In this document: positions 46,701 through 59,300 of the stretch, piece by piece
Layout: each line of letters begins with the position of its first letter
How positions within the stretch are numbered: position 1 is the stretch's first letter
From: Membranipora membranacea
Taxonomy: Eukaryota; Bryozoa; Gymnolaemata; Cheilostomatida; Membraniporidae
DNA: 64,000 nt
Assembly (NCBI GenBank): GCA_914767715.1
Contig: OU612073.1
Location: 7,502,001 to 7,566,000, forward strand
Direction of reading: 5' to 3'
Notes under the pieces: generated by a model
The model's input: only the letters and a program-made list of their open reading frames with translations
Databases searched by the model: none
Told to the model about the DNA's origin: nothing
Translations under genes and position numbers: made by a program

Positions 46701-49700
46701 ACAGTTATCATCTTGTGTGGAATGTGATGTGAAGAGATAGCCATATTTGGTAGAGAAAAAGTTTGCCACGTATTCCTCGTCAACGAAGGGTAACTTACAC
46801 GAACGATATAAATAATTTTCTCTGCAATATTCTTTTTCATAACTTTCATATTTATTGTTACCAATTTACTTTTTGTCACAAAAATAACCGATTTTTTCTT
46901 TGCGATGTCCGCACTTTCAACGTTTCATCGGGTGACAGGAAATTGTCATAGGAGGGGAGAGGGGCATTATTCAATATTATGTGGTATCATAATTTCAATT
47001 CTCTATGATTGAAGGGCACAAAATCAAGTCATCAGGTTGACATACCGACACGTTCATTGATGATACTCAGGTCGGTCGGCGCAAAATTGTGAGGCTGCTC
47101 AAAGAAAAAGAACACAAATCTCTGTTCAGGAAAGGCTCGTGTGATCCTCAGATCTTGCTTAACTAAGTCTCTATACGCTGTAGAACCACCATATATAATT
47201 ACAACGTCCGACTCGTTAAATCTGAAAATACACCATACATAAAATTTATACAGCGAGACAATAAGAATTTGGCATTAATATATGTTTACTTGTATTACTT
47301 AATTCATTATTGTCGCCCTATAATTAAATTCAGACCCGAGATTGCATCATTATCTTGTTGCAATACGAGAGTACAAGTTATACAACCAGAAATATAATTT
47401 CAGTGTGAGATTCTTCATCTTTATACTCAGACTTATAACTCCCATGATGGCTATTGTAAATAAATTGTTAACTTGAGGTCAAAAACAAGTACTGTTAGCT
47501 TTAAACTTTCATAAAACCTCAGTGAATAAATAAGAGGAGAAATAAAATTTTTGAAGCTATCCCACAATAAATAAGGTTTTTTTCGTAGGTCATTTTCTCT
47601 TTAATATAGGTGTTCAGCGATTCAGGTTTAATTAGAATGACGTGCATATAAAAACATGTGAGGCGAAAAGGGCACCGAGGTAGCTATGACAAGTCCAGTT
47701 TGAACTTGAATAATGAATAAAAGAATGAAGTTTGTAATCTGAAGAAGTTTATTCTCATGTAATTGTATTGAACGCACTGGCCTGGTTCAATCAAAGGATT
47801 TGAAAGAATGAGTTGAGAATGAGTTGAAAGAATGAGTTTATCGTGATTAAAATCTGGTAGGCCACTGTTTGCAACACCTTATATAAATGTAACTGACAGC
47901 TGCAAACTGTATGCTCTGCTGCTAAGATGATTGCTTTTCATGACATCACCATCTAACTTCTCAAATTAGTGCAATCAGCCAATATAACACAACATATCCT
48001 AACTTACAGAGTAAGGATATAATATTATAGTCTAAGTGCCCAGACGGCTGCATTGCGAGTTAATGGCATAACATTATCCATTTGGGTGTTTGATAATGTA
48101 ATGCCACTAACTCGCAATGCAGCAGTCTGAGCACTTAGACTTTATATCCTCACACCAAGGAGTTAAAGACTTTAACTCCTTGCTCACACCAAGGAGTTAA
48201 TTCCTTGCCCACGCCCTGATATCAAAACGTATGACTAATTATTTCATTATCCACATTATGAATGGATCAAATACATGTCAATGAATTTCCTATGATAATG
48301 CAAACTTTCAGCTGTGGGAACAAACAAATGTATCAGAGCCCAAACATTTATGGAGTACAGTGACCTAACAATTGTGACACCATGTTGTCATTTGCTGTAA
48401 AAAGGTTTCCTACTTTGTCTGAACAGGGGTACTCCAGTACTCAAATACTGTATGGTCAGACCATTGAATTCCATATGAGAAGAATTTAATTCAGTGGGTC
48501 AGGCTTAGATCAAGTTTAATCCAATATCCTGCATTGCAGTTGCTCTCATCCACAGGGGACGACGCAGCGTGATCGGTGGATCAAGAGCAGCTCAAAATGC
48601 AGGCAAATGGACCAAACTTGGTCTAGGTCAGACTAGTGCTGGCTAGCATAGATTTGAAAAGGTTTCACTCTGGGGGCTGTCTTGCGAGGGTCTAAAGTCT
48701 GGGGGGCTCAAACTATACTGTCACGCAAATCTTTACAAGATAGCGTGATACAAACCATCTATTTGTGGTGGGTACTTGTCCTTATCATAAAAATATCAAA
48801 AAGAAACTTTTGATGCCATAACAGACAGAATTGGAACTAATAATAACAAGCAGGTCTAACAATTGCAAAGCTTGTGTCTTGACAATTGACATGCATTCCA
48901 TGTCATTGCATGTCATTGGCGCTCCACAAAATTCATGGGTGTTAACTTTTTACAACCGCTTCAATTCACATTTCATAAATTCAAATGTTTTTTTCCCTGC
49001 CGCTTGCAGCACACTCTCAAAAATAACAAGTCTAGATTCAGTTTATTCAGAAAAATCAAAATAATGTTTAATCAATTCCACAGGCTGTTATTACAAGCAA
49101 GGTTACAATATTGCTGTGTCGTATTCTGAGCTAGCTTTGTCACAATGGCCACTTTTCTCGCTTTTTAATGCCATTTCTGAGCTCCCATAAGATTAAGTTT
49201 TGTAAAGGGTTACTATGAGCGGCCTCGCTGGGGGCCGTTGGGTTGGGAGGGGCAGAAGTCAGAAGTCTGGGGGGGGGGGGGGGGCTCAGACTACTACTAT
49301 GAATGATGTCTGCGGTATGAATTGTAACTTTATAACTGTCACATGGAAATCAATAAGATTACGAGCTAGCTCTTTTACAGCTAGTCTAAAATTTAGCTAG
49401 TCTGAAATCTAGCTAGTCTAAAATCTAGCTAGTCTGAAATTGAGTCTTAAATTTTCAGATATAATAAAATGTAGCTGGTAGTTGCATTACGTTATCAACC
49501 AAGTGTAACGCTACTACCAGCAATCCCTGTAAAGTTTGAGCGCTCAAATTAGGAGATTCAATACTGAAAATTGTTGAAGTATCAAAAACACTCTGCTCCG
49601 GCATACCTTCATAAAATTTTTACTAAGCAAAGTGAATCCTCAAATAGCCAATGAAGAAATAACCGTCTCTATACTACCTCTAAATTATCTCTTGGCTGCA

Positions 49701-52700
49701 TCGAGTATTGAGGGCGTATACTCCCTCTATACTACTTAGATACTACCTCTATACTACCACTGTATTAGACCTACTACCTCTACACTACCTCTACACTACC
49801 TCTATACTACTTCTACACTAGCTCTATACTACCACTGTACTACATCTACGCTACCTCTATACTACCTCAACACTACCTCAATACTACCTCAATACTACCA
49901 CTACACTACCTCTACACTAACTCTACACTAACACTACACTAACTCTATACTACTTAGATACCACCCCTATACTACCACCGTAGTAAAAAACCTACTACCA
50001 CTATGCCACACCTACGCTACCTCAATACTACCTCAATACTACCTCAATACTACCACTGGACTAGACATACTACATTTACAATACCTTTACACTACCTCTA
50101 TACTACCTCTATACTACCTCAATACTACCTGTACACTACCTATACACTACCTCTATACTGCCTCTATACCACTTACCTTGAGGCATCTGTTAGCAGCTCG
50201 CAACCCGGTGGACAGGAATCAAACAAGTTCTCATTCTTGATATTTACATCTCTGCCCCGCCCACCAAAGAGCATATCCCGATGCTGCATCGAGTTCGGAT
50301 CAGTTTCTTCTATCTTCTGCTGCATAGCTAAGAGGCTTGCTGACCCAACTAAAAGAACATGTTGACATTTTTTTATGTTTGCAACAAAGTTATTATCATT
50401 TCAAAGTCTAATAATACTTGACAACAATTTTAATATGTCGGTCTTCAACAAAATGGGTAAGGTTGTGGCCACGAAGAAGCTACAATGTTGAATGGTTGGG
50501 ATTACCTTGAAACATCATGCTCCTACATGAACTATCACATACTTAATTTTCTCTGCTACTGGCAAACTTGTGTCATCTGCTACTCAGGCAGTGAAGTTAT
50601 GAATATTGTGAATAACTGAGTTAAAAAAAATTATTTAAATCCTACCACATGCCTCGGCTTGATAGGATCTTGCGGATCAGACTAAAACTAGGCCACAGTG
50701 AGCACATGTCTATTATGATATCATGAATCTTCTCTGTATGCAATTGCACACAAACAATGGTTAAAGCCAGACATGCGAGCGAGCACCGTGCAAATTCATT
50801 AATATTGCAACAATATCTTATCGCCACCCCAATCATTATCGTTATCTTCATCCAGCTTACTTAATATTTTGAGCTTTCTATCAAGAGGTTTAGGAGATTC
50901 AACTATTTGTTCATTAGACGGCTTTTGAAGCCGCTTGTCTCTAACTGAATCGACAATATCATGTTGAAATTTTGAGAAGTTTGTTGCGATATCTTCCATC
51001 GTATCCTGTATTTCCAGATCGGCCAGAGCGATGTTTCTTATATCGTCTAGTTTTTGTGAGAAGGCCAGGTCTCTATCGTGTAAGCTCTTCTCCAAATTAG
51101 TCAGGTTTTTGGTCAATAATTGTATGAGATTAGAAACACCAGCAGTATCCTCCAAGTCGGCAGCAGTACCATCACTCTGCAATAGGGATTGATTGATTGA
51201 TCGATTGATTGTTTGGTTTATTTGTCACTCACATACAAGCAGGTTGCGAAATTCATTTTTAATACGCTGCTGTTCACATAGAGCATAGAAAAAAAGACGT
51301 TTTAAATAGAACAAGGATTCTTACTGGGTGGAAGCTGATTTCTTCCTTAGTAAGTTGATTGATTGTCCATACTCTATTTGAATACAAGTATTCTCAGAAC
51401 TCGGTCAACAATTTATTTTTTGGAAACCATCAGTTCTCCAATAATATTCACTGGTTGCAACTATTGATAGGTACTGGCATCAATTTCTGAAAGAATACTC
51501 TATTTGAATGCAAGTATTCCAAAAACTCAGCCAATGATTTATTTTTTGGAAACCGTCAGTTTCGATGCCCTTGAATAGCTCTGAATAAATTGTGTCAATT
51601 CCCAGGAATAAATCCATTAGTTATCTGAGAGGCTATATCAAATGACAGTAAATAGAAGTGTTATAGGGACTAGATGTACGATTTGCGCAATAAAATACTG
51701 AAGCTCTCTTTTCAATGTTGATCTAAGCAACATCAACATTTCAATGCTGATGTTGATATGCTCTTTTCAAATAAGTGATTTAATTCTTGCAGAATTCTAC
51801 ATAATTTTGAAATTTCAAGTATGAGCGAAGTACGAGCTAAGTAAGCAAATTTGGACAATTTACATAGTTAAACAGATATAGGATTATATTCAGCTACCAG
51901 TCTGGTCACTGACCAGGACTATGAAAATCATATAATATATATATATATATGTATATATATATACCATATATATTTAGTTATGAGTTCATAGCTTTTTAAT
52001 GTAGAACGGAATTTAAATTTAGTAAATTTGCAAATACCCGCATTGTAATGTTTGAAATCCAAAGTATCTACGATTTTTCTCGTTGGGACCTTGCAAGCTC
52101 ATAGGAGGAAAAGAATTTTCTCTTTGGGTGTTTTGTAACTCAACTTTATCGAAGTTACTAGGATGCTCTAAAATTCTCAGTCAGTCACAAATGCAGAAAA
52201 TCAACAAATTGAATTTTCTCTTGGTTTGTCTGTCATCAAAGTATCCTTTATTTTTTTGATTTATTATGATCACTCTTCTAACACCCCTCTCCCCTTCCCA
52301 GTCTTTCGCTAATCCTAGCACAAGATAATGGTCTTATCTCCGAAATCCCATACCACAGACTGTAAGCAAACACGTTATGTATCAAATGACTGATTATTAA
52401 GGTACTATAATCGAATGATGTAAAGGAAAGATGAGACCGGAATTCTCTCTCTGGCAGATGCCTCAATAGTGCATGCTTCAAGCTCGAATAGTGTTGTCAC
52501 TTTTTAGTAAAAAGGAATGTATAACAGACTTTTCATACCCAGTGAACACAGAAAAATTATGTCTTTGCAATAGATACCAAAACAAATTTAGCAAATTCAT
52601 TGACCCGATTTCTCCACTTCCCTCTTCCTCTAGCCTTCCTTCCATGACAAGCCAATGGCAATACCAAAGTACAAAGGCGGGCCATATCATCAAATCGAAC

Positions 52701-53187
52701 CCAGAGATAATTACTATTAGTTGCAATCAGCAATTGATCAATAAAATTGTTTTTTTTCTCAACAACTCCATAAAAATTCTAGATTTGCTTCTACCAATAG
52801 GCCTATCTTGTCTGTTAAATCATCCATGAAATTAAGATTTGGGATTATCAAAGCTGTTTCTCTAGCTAATCAGCTTCAAAACAAGCCCATAATTGACTCT
52901 CTTGGACTACCAAAAGCTGTGTTATGAGGCAGTAAAGTTTTCCCTTTCAATATTCGCTTGTGAAAACTTAAAGCCCATGTGTGAAATCATGGCAGCAAGT
53001 TAAATCCTACCTGTACGGAAGGGGAGCCAATGTCATCTCTCAGTCCTCTTGTATCCAAAGTGATGCGGTCAGAAGAGCTGAGTTGTGGTACTAAATTATG
53101 TCCGCTGCCATTTAGTTGTATGAAAAGTAAGCTGGCCACTGCAATCGCTGCTACTAGGGCAACTACTTTCTTTAACTGAGAAGTCAT
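40735..53187 (-). CDS. Alpha-1,3-type fucosyltransferase (GT10), Golgi type II membrane protein
   Basis: Nine minus-strand exons: 53011-53187, 50828-51176, 50177-50348, 47046-47221, 45980-46164, 44332-44416, 43888-43973, 43221-43372 and 40735-40870. All phases match (0,1,2,1,0,1,0,2), giving 505 residues. Residues 1-59 carry a short cytosolic tail and one membrane anchor (VVALVAAIAVASLLFI). Residues 60-150 are a heptad-like coiled-coil stem (LLTKNLTNLEKSLHDRDLAF). The catalytic part shows GT10 landmarks in order: INWTLHYQQDATVFWPYG (293-310), WVVSRC (335-340), IDIDVYGKC (358-366), YKFFISFENGDCDDYITEKF (385-404) and VPIVLG (414-419). The FEN..C.DYITEK block is the GDP-fucose-site signature. 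GT10 enzymes transfer fucose from GDP-fucose onto N-acetylglucosamine-type acceptors in the Golgi; the acceptor is unknown here. The C-terminus lacks the common WC.LC ending. The anchor exon is shared with the neighbouring sulfotransferase. Confidence 0.93.
41954..42183 (+). mobile_element. tRNA-derived SINE
   Basis: The head reads GGATGGCGTAGTGGTTAGGA (A box) and then GTTCGAATCCCGG (B box), spaced as in a tRNA gene. A tRNA-unrelated body follows, ending in a (TTA)n tail at about 42170. ATTATGT occurs on both sides (41947-41953 and 42184-42190) and may be the target duplication, but the TTA tail makes this uncertain. It lies in the last intron of the fucosyltransferase, antisense to it. Confidence 0.75.
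43410..43514. mobile_element. AGTCTAAGTGC foldback family, decayed copy
   Basis: TTAGTGGCATTAC pairs with GTAATGCCACTAA around an AT loop, and the right end keeps GCAG..TCTGAGCACTTAGA. The left terminus is degenerate. Confidence 0.6.
45097..45203. mobile_element. AGTCTAAGTGC foldback family, copy
   Basis: GTCTATGTGCTCAGACGGCT leads into GCAATGCGAGTTAGTGGCAT and is mirrored by ATGCCACTAATTCTCATTGC with ATCTGAGCACCTAGAC. The length is 107 bp, mostly stem. Confidence 0.75.
48030..48140. mobile_element. AGTCTAAGTGC foldback family, best copy
   Basis: Begins GTCTAAGTGCCCAGACGGCT and ends GTCTGAGCACTTAGAC. The internal arms GCATTGCGAGTTAATGGCAT and ATGCCACTAACTCGCAATGC are near-perfect complements with a short AT-rich loop. 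Length 111 bp. Confidence 0.85.
48153..48200. repeat. CAAGGAGTT short palindromes
   Basis: CAAGGAGTTAAAG is followed by CTTTAACTCCTTG, then a second half-copy CAAGGAGTTAATTCCTTG. A similar 30-bp palindrome interrupts the right arm of the large foldback at 12177-12206. Confidence 0.7.
49665..50168. repeat. TACTACCTCTA minisatellite abutting a splice donor
   Basis: About 500 bp of imperfect 10-14-bp units built on CTACCTCTATAC, with CTACCTCAATAC and CTACCACTGTAC variants. On the gene strand it is GTATAGAGGTAG-type sequence that begins within about 10 nt of the fucosyltransferase exon 3 donor (exon end 50177). Confidence 0.9.
51937..51970. repeat. (AT)n tract at the edge of the segmental duplication
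   Basis: An interrupted TA/AT run lies immediately beside the first base of homology with the 60.43-kb block. A similar AT tract (60408-60429) lies at the matching edge of the other block. Confidence 0.7.
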
Positions 53188-53642
53188 TATCTGTCTAATT
53201 AATTAGTTCTCCAATGCCAGTTCTTTATTTCTTTTTCCACAGGTAGACAGCCGTTTCTGTTCTGCAAAAGAACTTAAACATTTCCTAGTCTTGCTGTAAC
53301 ATGTCAGAGCAGCAGTAAAATCGCTATGAATGAAATCACATGTTGTACTCTCACGTTTTGTCTCTTAATTACTAAAGCAATGTTTCTATATAAAAGTGTC
53401 ACGACATTCAATAATATTGATCTACCTTTCTAGCTGAATGAAATATAAATGCCCATTGAAAATAAGGAAGAAACATACAGCAATAACATATTCATAAAAT
53501 CTATTTGCTTACTCTGGTCTATAAATCTTGATTAAATTCCACCAGTTTTTATCCCACTGAAATTGAATACCTTTGGTAATTAACAATTGATACAAAAAAA
53601 ACATACAAAGCATGAAGCTTCTATGTAAATTTACAAGCTTAC

Positions 53643-53890
53643 CTTTTGTATGAGTCCACTTGTTTCTACCGCATTAGCACTTTAAATACTTGTATGGCAA
53701 TGCCTCATCACTGCAGTGGTTGAACAATAATTACACACTCTCAGCCAATTACATTTTCAATAAACATTACATCTCTTATTACTTATTACGCACTATGTCA
53801 TTATCGAAGAGTACTTGTTTTGGCGATGTTGCATGCAGAATTGTTGTGATCATCAGCTTATCCAATAGAAACTTAGCATCAGTTAGTTAG
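53643..53890 (-). promoter_or_regulatory. Putative promoter and 5' noncoding exon of the fucosyltransferase
   Basis: On the minus strand a TATTTAAA box (53681-53688) is followed about 40 bp later by a strong donor, AAAAG|GTAAGC (exon end 53643), which implies a short 5' UTR exon upstream of the ATG exon at 53187. ATTGG (inverted CCAAT) words lie at about 53741-53750 and 53858-53864. The same arrangement is conserved in block B. Confidence 0.5.
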
Positions 53891-55524
53891 TGATGTGTGA
53901 ATAACTCCTTAAACTGTTGGTTGGCATCTCCGTTAATAAGCCGTTGATGGTTGAAGGCATGCGCAGAATTATTTGTATCCGCGGCCAAATGTCTTTGATT
54001 ATTTAGTGCTAAAAGCCTGAAGTTGCTTTATGACAAGGTTACATATACTTTATTGAGATACAGGTTTACAGTTTTAATTGAAGAGCGGAACTTTTTTGGC
54101 CACTAACTTTTGATTATGGTGACAAAAGCTAAAATCTGTTTTTTTTTTGCTGAAGCAGTTGATGGCTATGTATTCAGGCAGCTCTATGCCCATAGGCATT
54201 GACATGTACAAATATCGTATTGAATTAGGACATCCACTCTAGATGTGAAGATTTCGTCTCTAAGGACGCAAAGACACCCAGACACAAGGTTTTTGGTAAG
54301 TTTAACCTGCCAAAGAAGAGGTGCTTCCCAAATACTGCTAAAAATGTTCATCGTGTATACATTATTAACCTTTATAGGCCTAGTTTTTTTGTTTTTTTTT
54401 GTGATAACTTTATTTGGTCGATCAAAATACATTTAAAATGCATAAATTAGGTCAGACAGTACAAAAACATGCAATAAATCGTATAGCCTCATCATAGTAT
54501 ATCACAACATCATCATTCTCATTATTATAAAAGAGACGTGTCAGCTAAAATATCAGTTTATATACACTGGTCCTATTTGATGAAGAGGCTGCTCCCAGCT
54601 TTCGCAGTTTGGTACTTCATTATTTTGACGCTGTTACATTTATTTCTGTGCGTGTGAGAATGGGTTCTGTTGCAGGTATAATGTGTTGATGGAGATGTTT
54701 CTTTCTTTGGCAATACACTAAAATCACAAATATCCTAAAATACACAGTAAATCTTGAGATCATTCACTATTATTATGATCGAAGCTGTTTGTAGTTTTCC
54801 AGTAATTTTAGGCATGCTAGTAATTTGTAAGTAATTATATACTGATAACTCAGGGATTCAAATGAAACTGGGCATAAAGATTACTATACATAAAATTACT
54901 ATGCCTAATTTACTATGCCTAAAATTACTGTGCTCAAAGTTACTATGCCTAAAATTATTAATCTGATAAAGATTATCTTTAGTAGAGGAGGAAGGTTTGT
55001 GGCAACAACGTTATTGCCGACGAGTCATCCTGTCCTAAATGCAGTGCGATATCGGATTCAGATATTCACCTTTTTTTACTGCCCAAATTAGGAAGAAAAC
55101 ACTCAAAATAGATACATATCAGATATATAGATACATACAACTCTGCATTAAGGTGATTGAACTAGCTGACTTTATAAAACCGTCTGACAGATTTACTACC
55201 AATATATGCTAAATCAAATTTGTCTGGGCCTCTGAATACCATGGGTGCCATAAATCGCCTGTATTCTGACTGATTTATTCCATTATATCTCAGTTCCCCT
55301 CATAAGACAAGACATTATTGCCAGCAGATACCACCCAGCCAGAAACAGCACCAATCAGCTTGAAAAAAACAACATATAGACCACATCAAGCTGCATAATA
55401 TGTTGCAAGACTCAATATCCAATCGGCAACCATCTAATATGTGCCATTGACCGAAAATGTATTATAATTGATTGTTGTGACGTCACTTTGGGTTTTCTGC
55501 AACAAAGTGCCTCAATGAAGCCTG

Positions 55525-55590
55525 GGGGACATCAGCGGGGGGGGGAGGGGCTGTCGGAGGGGGAAAAGATTCCGGGGGCTCAGACTATGA
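55525..55590. repeat. GC-rich GGGGGCTCAGACTA motif, one of five dispersed copies
   Basis: G-rich sequence ends in CCGGGGGCTCAGACTA. Relatives occur at 7020-7075, 42335-42400 (minus), 48660-48715 and 49215-49295. Each has a GTCTGGGGG-like word before CTCAGACTA or CTCAAACTA and a G-rich block about 30 bp upstream. Confidence 0.65.
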
Positions 55591-55670
55591 AGCTGTGTAA
55601 CATGTTGACATTTATATTCCACAACAAGAAATCTATTTAGTGTTTATGATCACGGGCTCCTAGATATATA

Positions 55671-55785
55671 GCCTAAGTGCTTAGATGGCTGCAATGTGAG
55701 TTGGTGGCATTAAATTATCAAACACTCAATTGTTTGATTAATCTAACACCACTAACTTGCATGGCAGCCGACGGATCACTTAGAC
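55671..55785. mobile_element. AGTCTAAGTGC foldback family, block A copy
   Basis: Starts GCCTAAGTGCTTAGATGGCT and ends GGATCACTTAGAC, with the arms GAGTTGGTGGCATTA and its near-complement around CACTCAATTGTTTGA. The block B counterpart at 62345-62453 has lost its outermost bases. Confidence 0.8.
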
Positions 55786-56396
55786 TAAACGTAATACAAC
55801 GTTGAGAAATCTTTATTTACAAGTTTTACAGGTTAAGACTTACTTCCTCCCACTCCAGTAGAAGACAACTCCTGCATTAGCAAGAAATATGGTACAACAG
55901 ATTATGTGGGATGCAAATATGTATATTTATTTTTGCCCCTTGCTTTCTCTCACTCTCTCTGTTCCAGCTGAGAGTTTTTAGGAAAGAGACACGGGGGTCA
56001 GCCAATATGGACTTTCTATACACCGTTGGAAAGCTGCTGAGCTACTGATCGTTAATAGCTCATCAAAAATATGATTGGATGACGTTGCGTCATTTTAATA
56101 AGCCCGGTAGAGCTATTGAATAAGCAACATGATACAGTAATGCAAACATTGGAACTGGCCGTCAAAGTTAAAAACAAGTGTACACTGTAGAAGGCAGTAA
56201 AGAAGTAATCGTGAATAACTTATAAATAAATATGAAAAGTCTGAAAATGGAGTATCAGGGTTCTGTAATGAGTCAAATATCAAAGTTAAGGCAAAATCAA
56301 AGTTTGGTGCACAGAGAATAGAAACTGTGAAACACTTATAGTTGAGTGTCAGACGTGTCAGAGTGTCAGACGTGTCAGACGTCGGCAAAGTGAGTG

Positions 56397-59300
56397 TCAG
56401 ACGTCGGTAAATGGAGTATCGGGGTACTGAAATAATCCAATCTCCCATCTGTAACTGTTCCTGAGTGTCTCGATCATAGCATCTGGTATATCCGCCCAGT
56501 AGTCAAGATATGGGCGCTTTTTATGTTTCTCCACATCTCGGATTGTGCTGTCACGTACAGTTTGAAGAAGTGTGTCAGAGTTTGTGACCCCTGCCTGTGA
56601 CAGCACATATGTTCCTTCATCCATCCTGTGCGAACTAAAAGTTATTAAGTCATAGCATATTAACAGTCAGGCACCACGCAGCTATGGGTGTCAGTCTACT
56701 GTTTTCAAGTGCATTGACAGTGATGGCTGTTATGACGAAGGCAGCTGTGAGATGTGCTCGTAGGTAAGGTCCCATAATTGAATACAACAAGTGTACTAAC
56801 AAAATTGTCACAGCCAAAACAAGCTCATTTCTAATGCACCAGCAACAAATGCATTTTTATACGAATGTGCTTCTTTATTTGTCAACCAGAAAATACTGCC
56901 TTATTTATAAAAATATTGTTTTTATACCTGACAAGAGTAAAGTGTATGGACAATGACGGCTGTGATGATGATGACAGCTGTCAGAAGTGCTTGTTTATAA
57001 GGACCAAAAACCAGACACAGCAGCATTTCTAATCCACCCGCATCAAATGCGGTTTTATACGAATGTGCTTTTTTATTTGTCAACCAGGAAATAAACACAT
57101 TTTACACAATGACACAAAGATTTTATGATAACAATTTGTGACACTACCTAGAGCCAAAGCATTGTCATGATAATCTAGAATCAGCAATTACTTATCGAAG
57201 ATTGATATTCCATTAGAGTTACCTCCGGGGATGTTAACCACTTACTGATGTAATCGTAGCTATATTCACATATTCGACAAGCTTCGTATGCAAACTGCCA
57301 ATGTCTGTTTGGGTTCCTTTGTCTGTTCTTCGTCAAAACGCATTCCAGCATATCACGGAATGACTGCATGTTTATAGCTCCTCGTTGACAGATTTTCAAC
57401 ATATAACTGAAACATAACTCAACAGAATACAATCTACACAAAGCTCTTTTTATTTTAGCACAGTGAAAAATGACGGTCGTTTACAACTAAGCTTCTGGCC
57501 ACTGCTGCGACAGAATGAGCTGATGAATTTGGAGAGGGATACATAGGGAACTGTCATTAACCTGTTACTAATTTCCTTTATTTAATCACTTCAATTCAGC
57601 AATTGCATGGAGAATTTGTACAGCTCATCAACACGACAGAAGACAGATCTACAGCCAAGAAGGGGCGGTGGTCTAAGTCGTTATTTGCATTCTATTCCGT
57701 GTTCAGGAAACGTCATGCCACTATACATAATATTATAATATACTTTTTATTATGTTATTATTATAATCATATAATTATTATATAATACAATATACAGTAT
57801 ATAATTATTAAGTTTATGGATATGCCTCTAAGTAATTTAAGCCTATAACTACAGAGATAAGAGTGTTAGCTAATTACTTGTATTGGGGCATGCCTTTAGT
57901 ATTAGTAAAGCCATTCTTTCTAAGTTGAGGTAGAAATGCTTCTATTTTTTGCTGATATAGACTGACGAGTCTTTTCCATGGATTCCTCACTGCTACAAAT
58001 GAGAAATAGTCCTCACCAGCATCCTAAAATTAATGTATAAATACATATATATATATACTATATATATAAATTAATAATATTATACTATATAGATATGAAA
58101 AAAGTGACTTAAAACTTACCCAAAGACCAAAGCATGGTATAGTCAGGAAGTTACTTATGAGACTGTGCAGAGAATGGGAGCTACCTTCCCTTATAGAAGG
58201 CACTTTTCAACCATCAATAATTCATGCCACGTAGAGCATTGAATTCTTTTACCATGCAAATCTGACACAACTTTATCATAAGTAGTACTTAAGTCAAAAT
58301 CTAGCCTGGGCTCCCATATTGATTGAGATATGCCATAAAAAGACATTTCCTTTATAGACAGGATAAGTTTAATGTGAACTCGGTCTTGTGAGGGCCATTC
58401 AGAATACATCATTTGCACAATCAGTCTTTTGCGAGCCAGCTGTTTACTGGACAATGTGTTGGCTCTGATTGGCTGGTGGGTGGGAAAGAGCTAATGCCAA
58501 GTCACATGGTACTTTCCTGAGAGTACCTATGGATATATAGTGAAAGCGATTCACTTTCACAACGTTATCTCAATAGTTCCCCTCAATGACCTGGCATTTG
58601 ATCTCTTTCACACCCAAAGCCAATCATATCAGAACCACCAAATTGATTGGCTGGGTGTTTACTGTAATAAAGATTTCTGCTCCGTCAGAAGTCATGTGAG
58701 CCCGTCTTGACAATCTTTGTTGTGGGGCAGGGGGGGGGGGTGAAGCGCCCCACCCACCGACAAAGCTTGTCAAGTCAGACTAAGGTCAAGTATGATTTGA
58801 TGTTTACTAACTTTGGCTCGGTCCCACATCCGGAAAGACCGCACTCCTTGTGGCCCAAGTATCTTATCCGCTTTAAGCCCATTGTTCATTTCCCCAGTTT
58901 GAGAATACATAAAAACTGACTTCCAAAATGTACTGCCTGAAAACAAGAAAACAAGGATCATGCAGGATATAGTTCATAGGTTTTTTGATTGTGCCGCAGT
59001 TACAAAATTTCTTTGAAGGAAGAGCTCGCAGAGGATTGCACAACATCACCATTACAAACATATATGCTGACATCGGTCTCAGATGATCCTCAGAGGTTTG
59101 ATGAGCAGTTGCAACCTCAGAGTGCAGAGCGGTTTGTATGACTTCACATAACTAACATAAAAGCCTCAGCTGATCCTCAGATGATCGATGTGATATAAAA
59201 ACTGAATATATCAAAATTTTTTACTCGATTTAATTCCAGATTTAAGCGCAGAAAAAACTGGGAGTACAGTGAGTGATCTGTGATCATTCGGAGCCATTTC

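Larger units (their letters stand above)
53188..56396. other. Intergenic between sulfotransferase and fucosyltransferase
   Basis: Both genes are on the minus strand. The region holds the promoter (53643-53890), the A-specific 53985-55670 stretch, which includes short direct repeats of ACTATGCCTAAAATTACT type near 54890-54960, a GC-rich dispersed motif (55525-55590) and the foldback copy 55671-55785. No further gene seen. Confidence 0.6.
51972..57310. repeat. Segmental duplication, block A
   Basis: Homologous to 60430-64000 in the same orientation, starting at TTTAGTTATGAGTTCATAGC. It contains the fucosyltransferase promoter and anchor exon and the last two sulfotransferase exons. Block A has about 1.7 kb (53985-55670) that block B lacks. 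The missing stretch ends exactly at the foldback element 55671-55785. Confidence 0.9.

Noticed and set aside
50003-50365. 120-codon plus-strand frame rich in Tyr/Thr/Leu
   Set aside because: Translation of the TACTACCTCTA array plus the antisense of fucosyltransferase exon 3.
58191-58454. 87-codon minus-strand frame within the sulfotransferase
   Set aside because: Considered as an extra exon. Joining exon 3 (58812) directly to 58023 is phase 0 and gives the expected VRNP region, and this frame shows no family motif.
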